Assembly: GCF_900115955.1 (NCBI RefSeq)
Contig: NZ_FOYL01000010.1
Coordinates: 62,001-126,000 of the forward strand
Source of the DNA: Lentzea waywayandensis
GTDB lineage: Bacteria; Actinomycetota; Actinomycetes; Mycobacteriales; Pseudonocardiaceae
DNA length: 64,000 nucleotides
Direction: 5' to 3'
Part shown: positions 40,902 to 52,618 of the stretch, one piece after another
How positions within the stretch are numbered: the stretch's first letter is position 1
Layout of the letters: the number at the start of each line of letters is the position of its first letter
Notes under the pieces: model-generated
Told to the model about the DNA's origin: nothing
What the model saw: only the letters and a program-made list of their open reading frames with translations
The model's database searches: none
Translations under genes and position numbers: made by a program

Positions 40902-43366
40902 CTGACGACCTCCGGAATGCCCAGGGACACGGGGACGCGCTGACCGCGTTCAGCGCGGAACGAGATCGTGGGGTCGGGAACACCCGGCGCGTTCACGAAG
41001 GACGTGAACCGCGCCAGCTTCTCCGGGTCCTCCAGCACACCGCGCCACTCGTCGGCGTAGTCGGAGACGTGCGACTCCATCGCGGCCTCCAGTTCGGCGC
41101 AGATGCCGAGCTTGTCGTCGACGACGACCTCACGCAGGTGGTCGAGCCCGCCTTCGAGGCCGTCCAGCCACACCGAGGTGCGCTGCAGGCGGTCGGCGGT
41201 ACGGATGTAGAACATCAGGAAGCGGTCGATCACCTTGATCAGCTCCGCGGTGTCCACATCGGACACCAGCAGGTCGGCATGACGGGGCGTGAAGCCGCCG
41301 TTGCCGCCCACATAAAGGTTCCACCCGTTCTCGGTGGCGATCACACCGAAGTCCTTGCCACGCGCCTCAGCGCACTCGCGCGCACACCCGGAGACGGCCG
41401 ACTTGAGCTTGTGCGGCGACCGCAATCCCCGGTAGCGCAGTTCCAGCTCGATCGCCAGACCAACAGAATCCTGCACTCCGTAACGGCACCAGGTCGTGCC
41501 CACGCAGGACTTCACCGTGCGCAACGACTTGCCGTACGCGTGCCCGGACTCGAAGCCCGCGTCGACCAGACGACGCCAGATCTCCGGCAGCTGGTCGACG
41601 GTCGCGCCGAACATGTCGATCCGCTGGCCACCGGTGATCTTCGTGTAGAGCCCGTAGTCGCGGGCCACCTCGCCGATGACGATCAGCTTCTCCGGCGTGA
41701 TCTCGCCGCCCGGGATGCGCGGCACGACCGAGTACGTGCCGTTGCGCTGGAGGTTCGCCAGGAACCTGTCGTTGGTGTCCTGCAACGAGACCTGCGTCTC
41801 GCCCAGGATGTGCCCGTTGCCCAGCGACGCCAGGATCGAGGCCACCGCGGGCTTGCAGATGTCGCAGCCACGCCCGGTGCCGTGCTTCTCGATCAACGCC
41901 GAGAACGTCGGGACGCGCGTCGCCCGAATGATCTCGAACAGCTCCGCACGGGAGTGCGTGAAGTGCTCGCACAGCGCCTTGGACTGCTCGACACCGCACT
42001 CGGTCAGCAGCTTCTTCAGCATCGGCACGCACGAACCACAACCCGTACCGGCCTTGGTGCACGCCTTCAGCTCGGCCACGTCGCACGCCACACCGGAGCT
42101 GATCGCGTCGGTGATCGTCTGCTTGGTCACCGCGTGACAGGAGCAGACCTGCGCGTCAGCAGGCATCTCCACGTCCACGGCGCCGCCCGGCTGCAACAAC
42201 GCGGCCGGAACTTCCTTGCCCACCAACGGCCGCAGCGACAGATACGACGAGGCGTCGCCGACGAGCACGCCACCGAGCAACGTCCGGGCGTCGTCCGACA
42301 CCACGAGCTTGCTGTAGGTCCCGGCGACAGCGTTGTTCACCACGACTTCCAGCGCACCCTCGGTGGCAGCGTGCGCATCGCCGAACGACGCCACGTCCAC
42401 CCCGAGCAGCTTCAGCTTCGTGGACACGTCAGCGCCGGGGAACACCCGCGTGCCACCGGAGATCTGGTCCGCGACCACCTCGGCCATCGAGTAGCCGGGA
42501 GCGACGAGCCCGTAGGTCACGCCCTCGACGGCGGCGCACTCCCCGATCGCGAACACGTGCGGGTCGGAGGTCCGGCAGGCCGCGTCGACCAGGTAGCCGC
42601 CGCGCGGCCCCAGCTCCAGCCCCAGCTCCAGATCGGTGCGTGGCCGGATGCCGGCGCTGAACACGACAACGTCCAGGTCCAGCTCAAGACCAGACGCCAA
42701 CCGAGCGACCAACCGCGTCCCGTCGCGTTCGATCGAGGAGGCGGAAGTCCCGGTGTGCACGGTCAGGTCGAGCTTCTCGACCAGCCGCTTCAACAACCCG
42801 GCGCCACCGTCGTCGACCTGGATCGGCATCAGCCGCGGCGCCAGTTCCACGACGTGCGGCGAGACTCCCATGCCGCGCAACGCGTTGGCCGCTTCAAGCC
42901 CGAGCAGACCGCCGCCGAGCACCATGCCGGAACGCCGGCCGGGCCGGTCGGCGGCCTCCACCGTCGCCCGGATCTCGTCCAGGTCGTCGATCGTCCGGTA
43001 GACGTGGCAACCGGGCAGGTCACGACCGGGCACCGGCGGCACGAACGGCACCGAACCGGTGGCCAGCACCAGAGCGTCGTAGGAGATCTCGACACCTGAG
43101 GCACCCACCACGACACGGCGGGCACGGTCCACGGACACTGCCTTCTCGCCGAGACGAAGCTCGCAGCCGGTCAGCGCCGGCAGTTCCAGGTCCGCGGAAC
43201 TCCAGCTGTCCACATAGGACGACAGGGCGACGCGGTCGTAGGCGGGACGGGACTCCTCGCCGAACACGACGATCCGCCAGGACGAATCACGAAGGATCTC
43301 GACGAGCCGGTGGCCTACCATGCCGTTGCCGATCACGACCAGGGTCTGGGTAGTCGACGCAGTCAT
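40898..43366 (-). CDS. nirB: NADH-dependent nitrite reductase large subunit NirB
   Basis: An 822-residue enzyme. The N-terminal FAD/NADH part has VVIGNGMVGHRLVEIL and the NAD fold MVLGGGLLGLEAANALRGMG. A BFD-type [2Fe-2S] domain follows (CSCHAVTK, then CTKAGTGCGSC). The C-terminal sirohaem/[4Fe-4S] half has CVGTTWC and SGCARECAEARGKDFG, which supply four Cys. It reduces nitrite to ammonium with six electrons from NADH. The ATG at 43366 follows a strong AAGGAGGGA. It is first in the nirB-nirD-nnaR-chelatase unit, with its own promoter region and the shared 14 bp motif upstream. Confidence 0.97.
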   Translation of the reverse strand: MTASTTQTLVVIGNGMVGHRLVEILRDSSWRIVVFGEESRPAYDRVALSSYVDSWSSADLELPALTGCELRLGEKAVSVDRARRVVVGASGVEISYDALVLATGSVPFVPPVPGRDLPGCHVYRTIDDLDEIRATVEAADRPGRRSGMVLGGGLLGLEAANALRGMGVSPHVVELAPRLMPIQVDDGGAGLLKRLVEKLDLTVHTGTSASSIERDGTRLVARLASGLELDLDVVVFSAGIRPRTDLELGLELGPRGGYLVDAACRTSDPHVFAIGECAAVEGVTYGLVAPGYSMAEVVADQISGGTRVFPGADVSTKLKLLGVDVASFGDAHAATEGALEVVVNNAVAGTYSKLVVSDDARTLLGGVLVGDASSYLSLRPLVGKEVPAALLQPGGAVDVEMPADAQVCSCHAVTKQTITDAISSGVACDVAELKACTKAGTGCGSCVPMLKKLLTECGVEQSKALCEHFTHSRAELFEIIRATRVPTFSALIEKHGTGRGCDICKPAVASILASLGNGHILGETQVSLQDTNDRFLANLQRNGTYSVVPRIPGGEITPEKLIVIGEVARDYGLYTKITGGQRIDMFGATVDQLPEIWRRLVDAGFESGHAYGKSLRTVKSCVGTTWCRYGVQDSVGLAIELELRYRGLRSPHKLKSAVSGCARECAEARGKDFGVIATENGWNLYVGGNGGFTPRHADLLVSDVDTAELIKVIDRFLMFYIRTADRLQRTSVWLDGLEGGLDHLREVVVDDKLGICAELEAAMESHVSDYADEWRGVLEDPEKLARFTSFVNAPGVPDPTISFRAERGQRVPVSLGIPEVVR

Positions 43367-43420
43367 CGGGCATCCCTCCTTCCGCCCGGTATGCTCACCG
43401 GGCGGCGTGTCATCCCAAGG

Positions 43421-43434
43421 TCCGCAACATTTCG
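43421..43434 (-). promoter_or_regulatory. Shared motif upstream of nirB (NnaR/GlnR candidate)
   Basis: On the minus strand CGAAATGTTGCGGA lies 54 bp before nirB. It matches CGAAACATTGCGGA before the nitrate reductase gene at 12 of 14 bases. Just upstream TTAAC-N6-GAAAT resembles a GlnR half-site pair. A common activator of both operons is the simplest reading. Confidence 0.5.
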
Positions 43435-43478
43435 CGGTTGTTAAAGGAAACTCTCTTCGCAGTTCAGCGCGTTGTGCG

Positions 43479-44783
43479 TCACACGCCGGCGTAGGCGAGC
43501 GAAGGACGCGCCGCGAACACGTTGCGTCGCAGGTAGAACCACCACGTGGTGCCGACGCAGAGCCCGTAGAAGACCAGGAACGCGGTCAGCGCGGGCGTCA
43601 GGCTCTTCGAAGAACCTTCGAGCGAGAACTTGAAGACGAGGTTCACCAGCACACCACCGGCCGCACCGATCGCACCCGCGATGCCGACGACGGCGGCAGC
43701 CTGCCGCTTGGCCGACTTGTCGCAGTCCGACTGGGTGCGGAAGATCGCCGGGATCATCCGGTACGTCGAGCCGTTGCCCACTCCGGCCAGCACGAACAAC
43801 GCGATGAACGAGCCGAAGAACAGCGCGAAGTTCCGCGTGTCGACGCTGAGGATCACGCCGACCGTGCCCACCCCGAGACCGACGAACGTCCCGAGCGTCA
43901 CCTTCGCGCCGCCGATCCGGTCCGCGAGCCAGCCACCGAGCGGCCGGGCCACCGAGCCGATCAACGCACCGAGGAACGCGAGCGCCACCCAGCCCTTGTA
44001 GTCCACGAAACTGATCTTGATCAGTGACGGGAACGCGAACGAGAACCCGATGAACGACCCGAAGGTGCCGATGTAGAGGAACGACATCACCCAGGTGTGC
44101 GGGTTCGACAGGGCGAGCTTGTACGACTGCCCGTCCGGCTTGGCCTGGGTCAGGCTGTCCATGAAGAACCACGCGCAGGCCGTGGCGAGAACGATGAACG
44201 GCATCCAGATCAGCGCCGCGTACGCGAGGTGGATCCCGGTGCCGATGGTGATCACGATCGGCACGACGAGCTGCGTGATCGCGACACCGAGGTTGCCGCC
44301 GGCCGCGTTCAGGCCGAGCGCCAGGCCCTTCTTGCCCTCAGGGTAGAAGAACGAGATGTTCGCCATCGACGACGAGAAGTTGCCGCCACCGAGGCCCATC
44401 GCGGCCGAGGTGAGCAGGAAGAACCAGTACGGCGTGCCCGGCGTCGACACCGCGTAGACGAGCATCGCGCACGGGATCAGCAGCAACCCGGCGCTGATGG
44501 TCGTCCACAGCCGGCCGCCGAAGCGCGGCACCGCGAACGTGTACGGCACCCGCAGCGCGGCGCCGACCAGGTTCGGCACGATCAGCAGCCAGAACTGCTG
44601 GCCGACGCTGAAGGCGAAGCCGACGGAGCCGAGGCTCACGACGACGATGCTCATCAACACCCAGACGCTGAACCCGAGGTTCTCCGCGAGAATGGAGAAC
44701 ACGAGGTTCTTGCGGGCGATCCGCTTGCCCTTGTTCTCCCAGAACTCGGGCTTCTCCGGCTCCCAGTGGTCGATCCAGCTCAT
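43479..44783 (-). CDS. narK: NarK-type nitrate/nitrite transporter
   Basis: A 434-residue MFS permease with about 12 membrane spans. It has the nitrate-signature glycine-rich segments AMGLGGGNFSSSMANISFFYP (span 5 region) and VLAGVGNGSTYRMIPAIF (span 11 region), with conserved Arg residues in spans 2 and 8 (LRVPYTF region and SVARPLGGWLADRIGG). The start MSWIDHWEPEKPEFWENKGK at ATG 44783 is typical of actinobacterial NarK. It should import nitrate and possibly export nitrite. It lies between the nitrate reductase genes and nirB on the same strand, with 97 bp and 112 bp gaps. Confidence 0.95.
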   Translation of the reverse strand: MSWIDHWEPEKPEFWENKGKRIARKNLVFSILAENLGFSVWVLMSIVVVSLGSVGFAFSVGQQFWLLIVPNLVGAALRVPYTFAVPRFGGRLWTTISAGLLLIPCAMLVYAVSTPGTPYWFFLLTSAAMGLGGGNFSSSMANISFFYPEGKKGLALGLNAAGGNLGVAITQLVVPIVITIGTGIHLAYAALIWMPFIVLATACAWFFMDSLTQAKPDGQSYKLALSNPHTWVMSFLYIGTFGSFIGFSFAFPSLIKISFVDYKGWVALAFLGALIGSVARPLGGWLADRIGGAKVTLGTFVGLGVGTVGVILSVDTRNFALFFGSFIALFVLAGVGNGSTYRMIPAIFRTQSDCDKSAKRQAAAVVGIAGAIGAAGGVLVNLVFKFSLEGSSKSLTPALTAFLVFYGLCVGTTWWFYLRRNVFAARPSLAYAGV

Positions 44784-44880
44784 TGAAGTCCTCCGCGGGG
44801 TCGGCGTTGCCGGGAAACCTAGGAAACGCGCATTACCTGGGCGTTCTGGCCGATGACGGCGGCGGCAACTCCACCGCACA

Positions 44881-46343
44881 TCACGCCGAGGCGGGCTGTG
44901 AGGCCCCGAGCCAGTCGATCAGCCCGCACACCGCGTCCTTGCAGCCACCGCACCCGGTCGTCGCGCGAGTGGCCTCCGCGAGCTGCGGCAACGACTCCGC
45001 ACCCGCCCGCCAGGCCGACACGATCTGTCCTTTGGAGACGGTGTTGCACCGGCAGATCACCGCGCTGGACGGCAGGTCGGCCGGTGACGCGGCCTCGGCG
45101 GGCAACGCCCTGCCCAGCAACAACGCCAGGCGGTCGGTCGGCGCGGGGATGCCGCGGTCGTAGAGCTGGGTGATCGTGGCGGCCGCGTCCGGTGCGCCGA
45201 GCACGATCGCGCCCGCCACCCGGTCGTCGCGCAGGACGAGCTTCGCGTACCGGCCGCGCGAGGGTTCCTGGAAGCACAGGACTTCCGAGTCCGGGCAGTC
45301 CACGTCGGTGTGCACGTCGCCCAACGCCGCCAGGTCGACGTCACGCGCCTTCAACCGCGTGACGACGGAGGTCCCCCGGTAGCGGGCGGCCGGGTTCGCG
45401 CCGGTCAGCCGGTCCGCGAGCACGGCGGCCTGGTCCCACGCGGGCTGCACCAGGCCCGACACCGTGCCGGGATGCTGGGCGCAGTCCCCGATCGCGTGGA
45501 TGCGCGGGTCGCTGGTGCGCAACGCGTCGTCCACGACGATGCCGCGATCGACGGTCACCCCCGCCTTCACCGCCAGCGACGTCTCGGCGCGCACACCCGC
45601 CGAGACCACGACGAGCTCGGCGGGAACGCGGGAGCCGTCGTCGAGGATCAGGCCGTCGCCGGGGAGGTACTTGGCGGCCATCGCGTTCAGCCGGAACTCG
45701 ATGCCGAGCTTGCCGAGCGTGCGGGCGAGAACACTGCCGGCACCGGGGTCGAGCTGGCGTTCCATCAGGTGGCCGACGGGGTGCACGACGGTGACCAGGC
45801 AACCGCGTCCGGCCAGGCCACGGGCGGCCTCGATGCCGAGCAGTCCGCCGCCGAGGACCGCGACGGGAGCGCCCTTGTGGGCTTTGGCCTCGATCTCGGC
45901 GCAGTCGTCGAGGGTGCGGAAGGCGACGACGCCGGGGGCGAGCCTGCCGTCCTCCACCAGGCCTTCGGCAGGCGGCACCCAGGGCACGCTGCCGGTGGCG
46001 AGAACGAGCGCGTCGTAGGGGAAGGACTCGGCGGGATCGGACGGCGTCGAGACGGCACCGCGGGGAACCTGTGCGACCGTCACGGTTCGACTCGCGCGAT
46101 CGATCTCCCGCACCTCGTAGCCCAGCCGCAGGTCGATGTCGTGCTCCGCGGCCCACCTGTCGTCGTGCAGCCGCGTCGACTCCGGCGTCATCGAGCCCGC
46201 CACGACGGTCGACAGCAGCACTCGGTTGTACGCGGCATGCGGTTCCGCACCCACGACGGTGATGGAGATGTCGGAGTCCCGCCGGCGCAACTCGTCCGCC
46301 AGCCGCGCCCCTGCCATGCCGTACCCGACGATCACTACTCGCC

Positions 46344-46347
<4 letters not shown>
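44881..46347 (-). CDS. FAD-dependent oxidoreductase with [2Fe-2S] BFD domain, nitrate reductase electron transfer
   Basis: A 488-residue flavoprotein similar to the front half of NirB: VVIVGYGMAGARLADEL (FAD), AVLGGGLLGIEAARGLAGRG (NADH) and IHAIGDCAQHPG (FAD). The C-terminus is a BFD-like domain with four Cys (CRCN and TGCGGCKDAVC). It probably moves electrons from NAD(P)H to the molybdopterin subunit, as NasB does. It overlaps the nitrate reductase stop at ATGA, so the two are coupled. It carries no sirohaem domain, so it is not itself a nitrite reductase. Confidence 0.88.
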
Positions 46348-48299
<1,952 letters not shown>

Positions 48300-48335
48300 G
48301 CCGCTGACGCTAAGAAGCCCGCGTTAACCCGATGC

Positions 48336-48349
48336 TCCGCAATGTTTCG
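48336..48349 (-). promoter_or_regulatory. Shared motif upstream of nitrate reductase gene
   Basis: CGAAACATTGCGGA on the minus strand, 36 bp before the GTG, is the counterpart of 43421-43434. GTTAAC lies between it and the gene. The first half GAAAC matches a GlnR half-site, but a full GlnR box is not evident. Confidence 0.5.
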
Positions 48350-48368
48350 TCGGTGGAAAATGGCCCGC

Positions 48369-49166
48369 TCAGAGCAGGGTCGTCACCTGGTGAGCAGCTC
48401 GTTCCAAGCCCGCAAAGGACTGTGGCGTTGACAACGGGTGCAGCGCGTGCACGGCCAGGCGGAACAGCATCGCGCGCACGAGCGCCTGCTCCCACTCGGC
48501 CTGGTGACTCCACCGGTGGAACAGGCCGGAGTCCGCGCCACCCCACGCGACGGCGTCCACCGCGATCACGGCGGCGGCCCACTCGGCGGGACGCCAGTAG
48601 GCGGTGAAGTCGATGACGGCCGGCGGCGCGTTGCCCGCGAACAGCACGTTGCCGAACAGGTCACCGTGCACGACCTGCGGCTTGAGGTTGAGCGGCTTCT
48701 GCGTTTCCTTGAGCAGGTCGAACAGCCGGCCGCCGAGGTCGGCGTCGAGCGGCACGTCCTCCTCGCCCCACGCCTTGCGGTCGGCGACGGCGAACACGTC
48801 GGTGCGCGCGTCCAGGAAACGGGGCTTGGGCAGCTCGGCCGTGGCCTGGTGCAGGCGCTGGGCGACGGCGATGACCTCGTCGTGGCGCGCCTCCGCCCGG
48901 CCGGCGAGGAACTTGGTGGCGGACCAGCCACCGACGACGTATCTGCCGTCCGTGGAACGCAGCGGTCTGCCGACGCGCAGGTGGTGGACGTCCAGACCGT
49001 CGAGGGTCTTGGCGATCCAGGTGGCCTCGGCGGGCCTGGGCGCGGGCCTGATCGTGGCGTCGCCGCACCGCCAGGCGGGGCCGCCGTCGATGAGCTCTGG
49101 CTCGGCGTCACGTGCCCCGAACGCCGCACGCACGTGCGCTGGGGGCGGTTCGGGGGACCGGGTCAC
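48369..49166 (-). CDS. TIGR02569-family protein (phosphotransferase-like)
   Basis: A 265-residue actinobacterial protein of the TIGR02569 group, distantly like aminoglycoside phosphotransferases. The kinase-type catalytic loop is visible as VVHGDLFGNVLF, with the following metal Asp in PAVIDFTAYWRP. The N-terminus binds no obvious glycine-rich loop. It starts at GTG 49166. It is the counterpart of M. tuberculosis Rv3205c and keeps its position beside moeZ. The substrate is unknown. The nitrate cluster lies immediately beyond it. Confidence 0.85.
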   Translation of the reverse strand: MTRSPEPPPAHVRAAFGARDAEPELIDGGPAWRCGDATIRPAPRPAEATWIAKTLDGLDVHHLRVGRPLRSTDGRYVVGGWSATKFLAGRAEARHDEVIAVAQRLHQATAELPKPRFLDARTDVFAVADRKAWGEEDVPLDADLGGRLFDLLKETQKPLNLKPQVVHGDLFGNVLFAGNAPPAVIDFTAYWRPAEWAAAVIAVDAVAWGGADSGLFHRWSHQAEWEQALVRAMLFRLAVHALHPLSTPQSFAGLERAAHQVTTLL

Positions 49167-49195
49167 GGTCGGGCACGCTACCTGCCTAGACCGTC

Positions 49196-49238
49196 CGGGT
49201 GGTGGACCCTGACGTGCCGTGATTCATGCCACCACCCG
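49196..49238 (-). terminator. Hairpin after moeZ
   Basis: CGGGTGGTGG (49196-49205) and CCACCACCCG (49229-49238) form a perfect 10 bp stem with a 23 nt loop, 15 bp after the moeZ stop. No T-run follows, so termination may be partial. Confidence 0.4.
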
Positions 49239-49253
49239 AACAGCCCATAACCG

Positions 49254-50426
49254 TTAGTACGTTGGCAGGCTGGGGTCGACCTCGCGGGCCCACGCCAGCA
49301 CACCGCCACCGACGTGCACGGCGTCCTTGAAGCCCGCCTTGTGCAGCGCCGCGAGCGCCTCCGCCGAACGAGCACCGGACTTGCAGTGCAGCACCAGCGG
49401 CTTGTCCTGCGGCAGCTCGGAGAACGCCTCCCCGGACAGGATCTTGTCCTTCGGGATCAGCACCGAACCCGGGATCCGCACGATCTCGAACTCGTGCGGC
49501 TCGCGCACGTCCACCAGCAGGAAGTCCTCACCGGACTCCTGCTTGTGCTTGAGCTCGAGCGGCGTGATCGTGTTGCCCGCGGCCGCCTGCTGCGCGTCCG
49601 TGGACACGACACCGCAGAACGCCTCGTAGTCGATCAGCTCGGTGATCTTCGGCGACTCCGGGTCCTTGCGGATCTTGATGGTCCGGTAGCTCATCTCCAG
49701 CGCGTCGTAGACCATCAGACGGCCCAGCAGCGGGTCGCCGATGCCCGTGAGCAGCTTGATCGCCTCGGTCACCATGATCGAACCGATCGACGCGCACAGC
49801 ACGCCCAGCACGCCGCCCTCGGCGCACGACGGGACCATGCCGGGAGGCGGCGGCTCCGGGTAGAGGTCGCGGTAGTTGAGGCCCTGGCCGTCCGGGGCGT
49901 CCTCCCAGAAGACGCTGACCTGGCCCTCGAACCGGAAGATCGAACCCCACACGTACGGCTTGCCCAGCAGCACCGCGGCGTCGTTCACCAGGTACCTGGT
50001 GGCGAAGTTGTCGGTGCCGTCGAGGATCAGGTCGTAGTCGCGGAAGATCTCCAGCGCGTTCTCGGAGTTGAGGTGCGTCTGGTGCAGGATCACCTTGACG
50101 AACGGGTTGATCTCGGCGACCGAGTCGCGCGCCGACTCCGCCTTGGGGCGGCCGACGTCGGACTGGCCGTGAATCACCTGGCGTTGCAGGTTCGACTCGT
50201 CCACGACGTCGAAGTCGACGACGCCGAGCGTGCCGACCCCGGCCGCGGCCAGGTACAGCAGTGCCGGGCTGCCCAGGCCGCCCGCGCCGACGACGAGCAC
50301 CTTCGCGTTCTTCAGCCGCTTCTGCCCGTCCACCCCGACGTCCGGGATGATCAGGTGCCGGCTGTAGCGCGCGACTTCTTCCTTGGTCAGCTCCGCGGCT
50401 GGCTCAACGAGCGGCGGAAGCGCCAT
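49254..50426 (-). CDS. moeZ: Adenylyltransferase/sulfurtransferase MoeZ
   Basis: A 390-residue fusion. The MoeB/ThiF-like domain has the ATP loop VVGAGGLGSPALLYLAAAG and the DGTDNFATRYLVND segment. A C-terminal rhodanese domain has the active Cys in LVLHCKSGARSAEA. It activates and thiolates the C-terminal Gly of small sulfur carriers (MoaD, CysO, ThiS-like) for molybdopterin, cysteine and thiamine synthesis. The ATG at 50426 gives MALPPLVEPAAELT, the standard actinobacterial start. It is the counterpart of Rv3206c. The nearby molybdenum nitrate reductase would depend on the cofactor route it serves. Confidence 0.96.
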   Translation of the reverse strand: MALPPLVEPAAELTKEEVARYSRHLIIPDVGVDGQKRLKNAKVLVVGAGGLGSPALLYLAAAGVGTLGVVDFDVVDESNLQRQVIHGQSDVGRPKAESARDSVAEINPFVKVILHQTHLNSENALEIFRDYDLILDGTDNFATRYLVNDAAVLLGKPYVWGSIFRFEGQVSVFWEDAPDGQGLNYRDLYPEPPPPGMVPSCAEGGVLGVLCASIGSIMVTEAIKLLTGIGDPLLGRLMVYDALEMSYRTIKIRKDPESPKITELIDYEAFCGVVSTDAQQAAAGNTITPLELKHKQESGEDFLLVDVREPHEFEIVRIPGSVLIPKDKILSGEAFSELPQDKPLVLHCKSGARSAEALAALHKAGFKDAVHVGGGVLAWAREVDPSLPTY

Positions 50427-50505
50427 GCTGGTCCTCCTCGACGAATGTCTCCGTGTCCGAGACAACGTCTACCCTGCCTCGACTCTTCCCCGTTGGAAAG
50501 CTGTC

Positions 50506-51498
50506 TCAGCCTGCGGGAAACGCGTTCGGCGTGCACACCTTGCCGTCGGCGGGAACGACGTCCTGGCCCGCGTTGAGCTGCGACACGAAGTCGTTCGAGA
50601 CTCCGAACGTCTGCTGCATCATCACGGGGGCGGGCGCACCGTTCTCCCCGCAGGCCGCGTGGCCGCTGCCCAGGGCGTGACCGACCTCGTGGTTGATCAC
50701 GTAGGTGCGGTATCCGGCCAGGTCAGGGCCATAGACCATGGCTCCCCGCACCCAGCGGGCGACGTTGATGATCACGCGCTTGGTTCCCGGGTTCCAGCAG
50801 GAGGTCTCGAACGGGATCTCCTTGCCGCACAGCGTGTGGGTCGTCTTCGTGGTGGTCAGCGCCACGAAGAAGTCCGGGTTCTGGTTCGCCTCGACCCGCT
50901 GCAGCGCGACCTGCTTGGTGCCGATCCAGCTGCGCGGATCGGACAGGATCCCCTCGATCGTGCGCGCGAACGCGGCCGGGTCGTCGTTGTAGTCGGCGGG
51001 CTTCACGCCGTCCTCGACGGCGATCGCGTACTTGCGGAACTTCGGGGCGTTCGCCTCGCCGACGCGCGGACCGCTGCCGGCGATCACCTTGAACGTGCCG
51101 ACGCCGTCCTCCGAGAAGGCCGGGCCGCCCGGCAGCTCGGCGGTCGGGATGTTCAGCATCGGCTTCTTGCCGGGAACCTCAGACGCGGGCGCCTCAGGCG
51201 TGCTCACGGGCGTCTCGGCGGCGTTCGTGTTCGCGCCACCGGTCGCGGGCGACTTGGGCTGGACCGTGTCGAGCACCACGAGCGCCGTCAGCACGAGCAG
51301 GACCGGGATCGCGTAGATCCGCCACCCGTAGTTGGCGACGAGCTTCTTCACGCCGCGACGTCTGCGCGGCCTTCGCAGGGCCTGCGTGCCCTCCGGTTCC
51401 CAGGCGGCCGCAAGCGGTTCCGCGCTGGTCCGGCGCTCGCCACGGCGGTAGCGGTCAGCGGGCGGAGCAGTACGTCCTCGCTCGGGGGCGCGATTCAC
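50506..51498 (-). CDS. DUF3152 membrane-anchored metalloprotease-like protein
   Basis: A 330-residue protein. A basic cytoplasmic start (RRPRRRRGVKK) precedes one membrane span (IYAIPVLLVLTALVVLDTV), an Ala/Pro/Thr linker, and an external domain. The domain contains HEVGHALGSGH, a metzincin-type HExxHxxGxxH zinc site, followed by PVMMQQ, which suits the Met-turn. GTG 51498 is the best start. It is the counterpart of Rv3207c. Proteolysis has not been shown for the family as far as I know, but the motif is complete. Confidence 0.88.
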   Translation of the reverse strand: MNRAPERGRTAPPADRYRRGERRTSAEPLAAAWEPEGTQALRRPRRRRGVKKLVANYGWRIYAIPVLLVLTALVVLDTVQPKSPATGGANTNAAETPVSTPEAPASEVPGKKPMLNIPTAELPGGPAFSEDGVGTFKVIAGSGPRVGEANAPKFRKYAIAVEDGVKPADYNDDPAAFARTIEGILSDPRSWIGTKQVALQRVEANQNPDFFVALTTTKTTHTLCGKEIPFETSCWNPGTKRVIINVARWVRGAMVYGPDLAGYRTYVINHEVGHALGSGHAACGENGAPAPVMMQQTFGVSNDFVSQLNAGQDVVPADGKVCTPNAFPAG

Positions 51499-51538
51499 GT
51501 GGTCCAGGGTCCCACATCCCCCGTATGGCCGTCGTTGT

Positions 51539-52492
51539 TCACCATGAGTGTCGGTCGACCGCCTCCCACATGCCCAGCACAGCCCTCGCCACGGTGGCGG
51601 GCCGCTCCATCTGGGCGACATGGCCGGTCCTGGGGAGCACCAGCAGTCGTCCCTTGGGCAGCAGGCGCACCGTCTTCGGGCCCTTCCGCACGCTGACGAG
51701 CCGGTCGTTCTCGCCCCAGAGCACCAGCGTCGGCGCCTTGACCGCGGGCAGCAGCCGCCACAACGACTTCGGGCCGGGCGTGAGCCAGCTCTGCATCAGG
51801 CCGAACGTGCTGCGGTTGAGCGCCAGTCCCGCCCACTTCTGCCGGGCGCGCTCCTCGTTCTCCTTGATCGACTCCTCGATGCGGTGGTCGGGCACCACGC
51901 TCGGGTCGGCGAAGCACAGTTCGAGCATCTGCTTCGTGCGCTGGTGCGCGGTCAGCTTCGCGAGCTCGCGACGCACCCTGGACCCGACGACCGGCAGGAC
52001 GGCGAGCGCCATCCGCGGGTCGGACATGCGGTCGAGGCGCGGCCTGAGGTCGGGCACGGCCGGCGAGACCAGCGTGAGCGACTTCACGAGATCCGGCCTG
52101 CCCGCGGCGGCGATGACCGAGATCGCGCCACCCATGGAGTTGCCGAGCAGGTGCGCGGGCTGTGAGAGCGTTTCCAGGTACTTGATCACCGTGCGGGCGT
52201 GCGTCGCGAGGCTGAAGTCGTACCCGGGAATCGGCTCCGACCGCCCGAACCCGGGCAGGTCGATCGAGTAGCCGCTGACGTGTTCTTTCAGCTGCGCCGC
52301 GAGATCTGTCCAGTTCGTCGCGGACCCGCCAAGCCCGTGCACGTACACGGCCGGCGGGCCGTCGCCCGGAGTGACCCTCACGTGCACCTCGTGGTCGTCG
52401 ACCTGGTGAAACTCGCCGGGCCACGGCGTCTGGGACTTGTCCAGCGGCGGCAGCGCGACCGTGGACAACGGGGCGGGAATGATGGCGCTCAC
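51539..52492 (-). CDS. Alpha/beta hydrolase (cytoplasmic)
   Basis: A 317-residue alpha/beta hydrolase. The oxyanion region is VYVHGLGGSATNW, the nucleophile elbow LLGNSMGGAIS, the acid probably the Asp in VLWGENDRLV, and the His in LPRTGHVAQMERP. A helical cap lies between residues about 150 and 235. There is no signal peptide. It starts at GTG 52492, divergent from a TetR gene 126 bp away that may regulate it, and lies 40 bp upstream of the DUF3152 gene on the same strand. The substrate is unknown. Confidence 0.9.
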   Translation of the reverse strand: MSAIIPAPLSTVALPPLDKSQTPWPGEFHQVDDHEVHVRVTPGDGPPAVYVHGLGGSATNWTDLAAQLKEHVSGYSIDLPGFGRSEPIPGYDFSLATHARTVIKYLETLSQPAHLLGNSMGGAISVIAAAGRPDLVKSLTLVSPAVPDLRPRLDRMSDPRMALAVLPVVGSRVRRELAKLTAHQRTKQMLELCFADPSVVPDHRIEESIKENEERARQKWAGLALNRSTFGLMQSWLTPGPKSLWRLLPAVKAPTLVLWGENDRLVSVRKGPKTVRLLPKGRLLVLPRTGHVAQMERPATVARAVLGMWEAVDRHSW

Positions 52493-52618
52493 CGGACCAG
52501 GATGCGGGAAAGAACGCTCAGATGGTTCCCGGATGTGGGCTACCAGCGAGTAAGGTTGCGGTCAGCCTCGGTCTGGCAACCCCTCTCCGACGGCCGGATC
52601 ACTCGTGCTGGAGGCACC

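Noticed and set aside
44813-44827. GGAAACCTAGGAAAC as a GlnR box before narK
   Set aside because: The half-sites have a 4 bp rather than 6 bp gap and the GTnAC half is missing; not enough to call.
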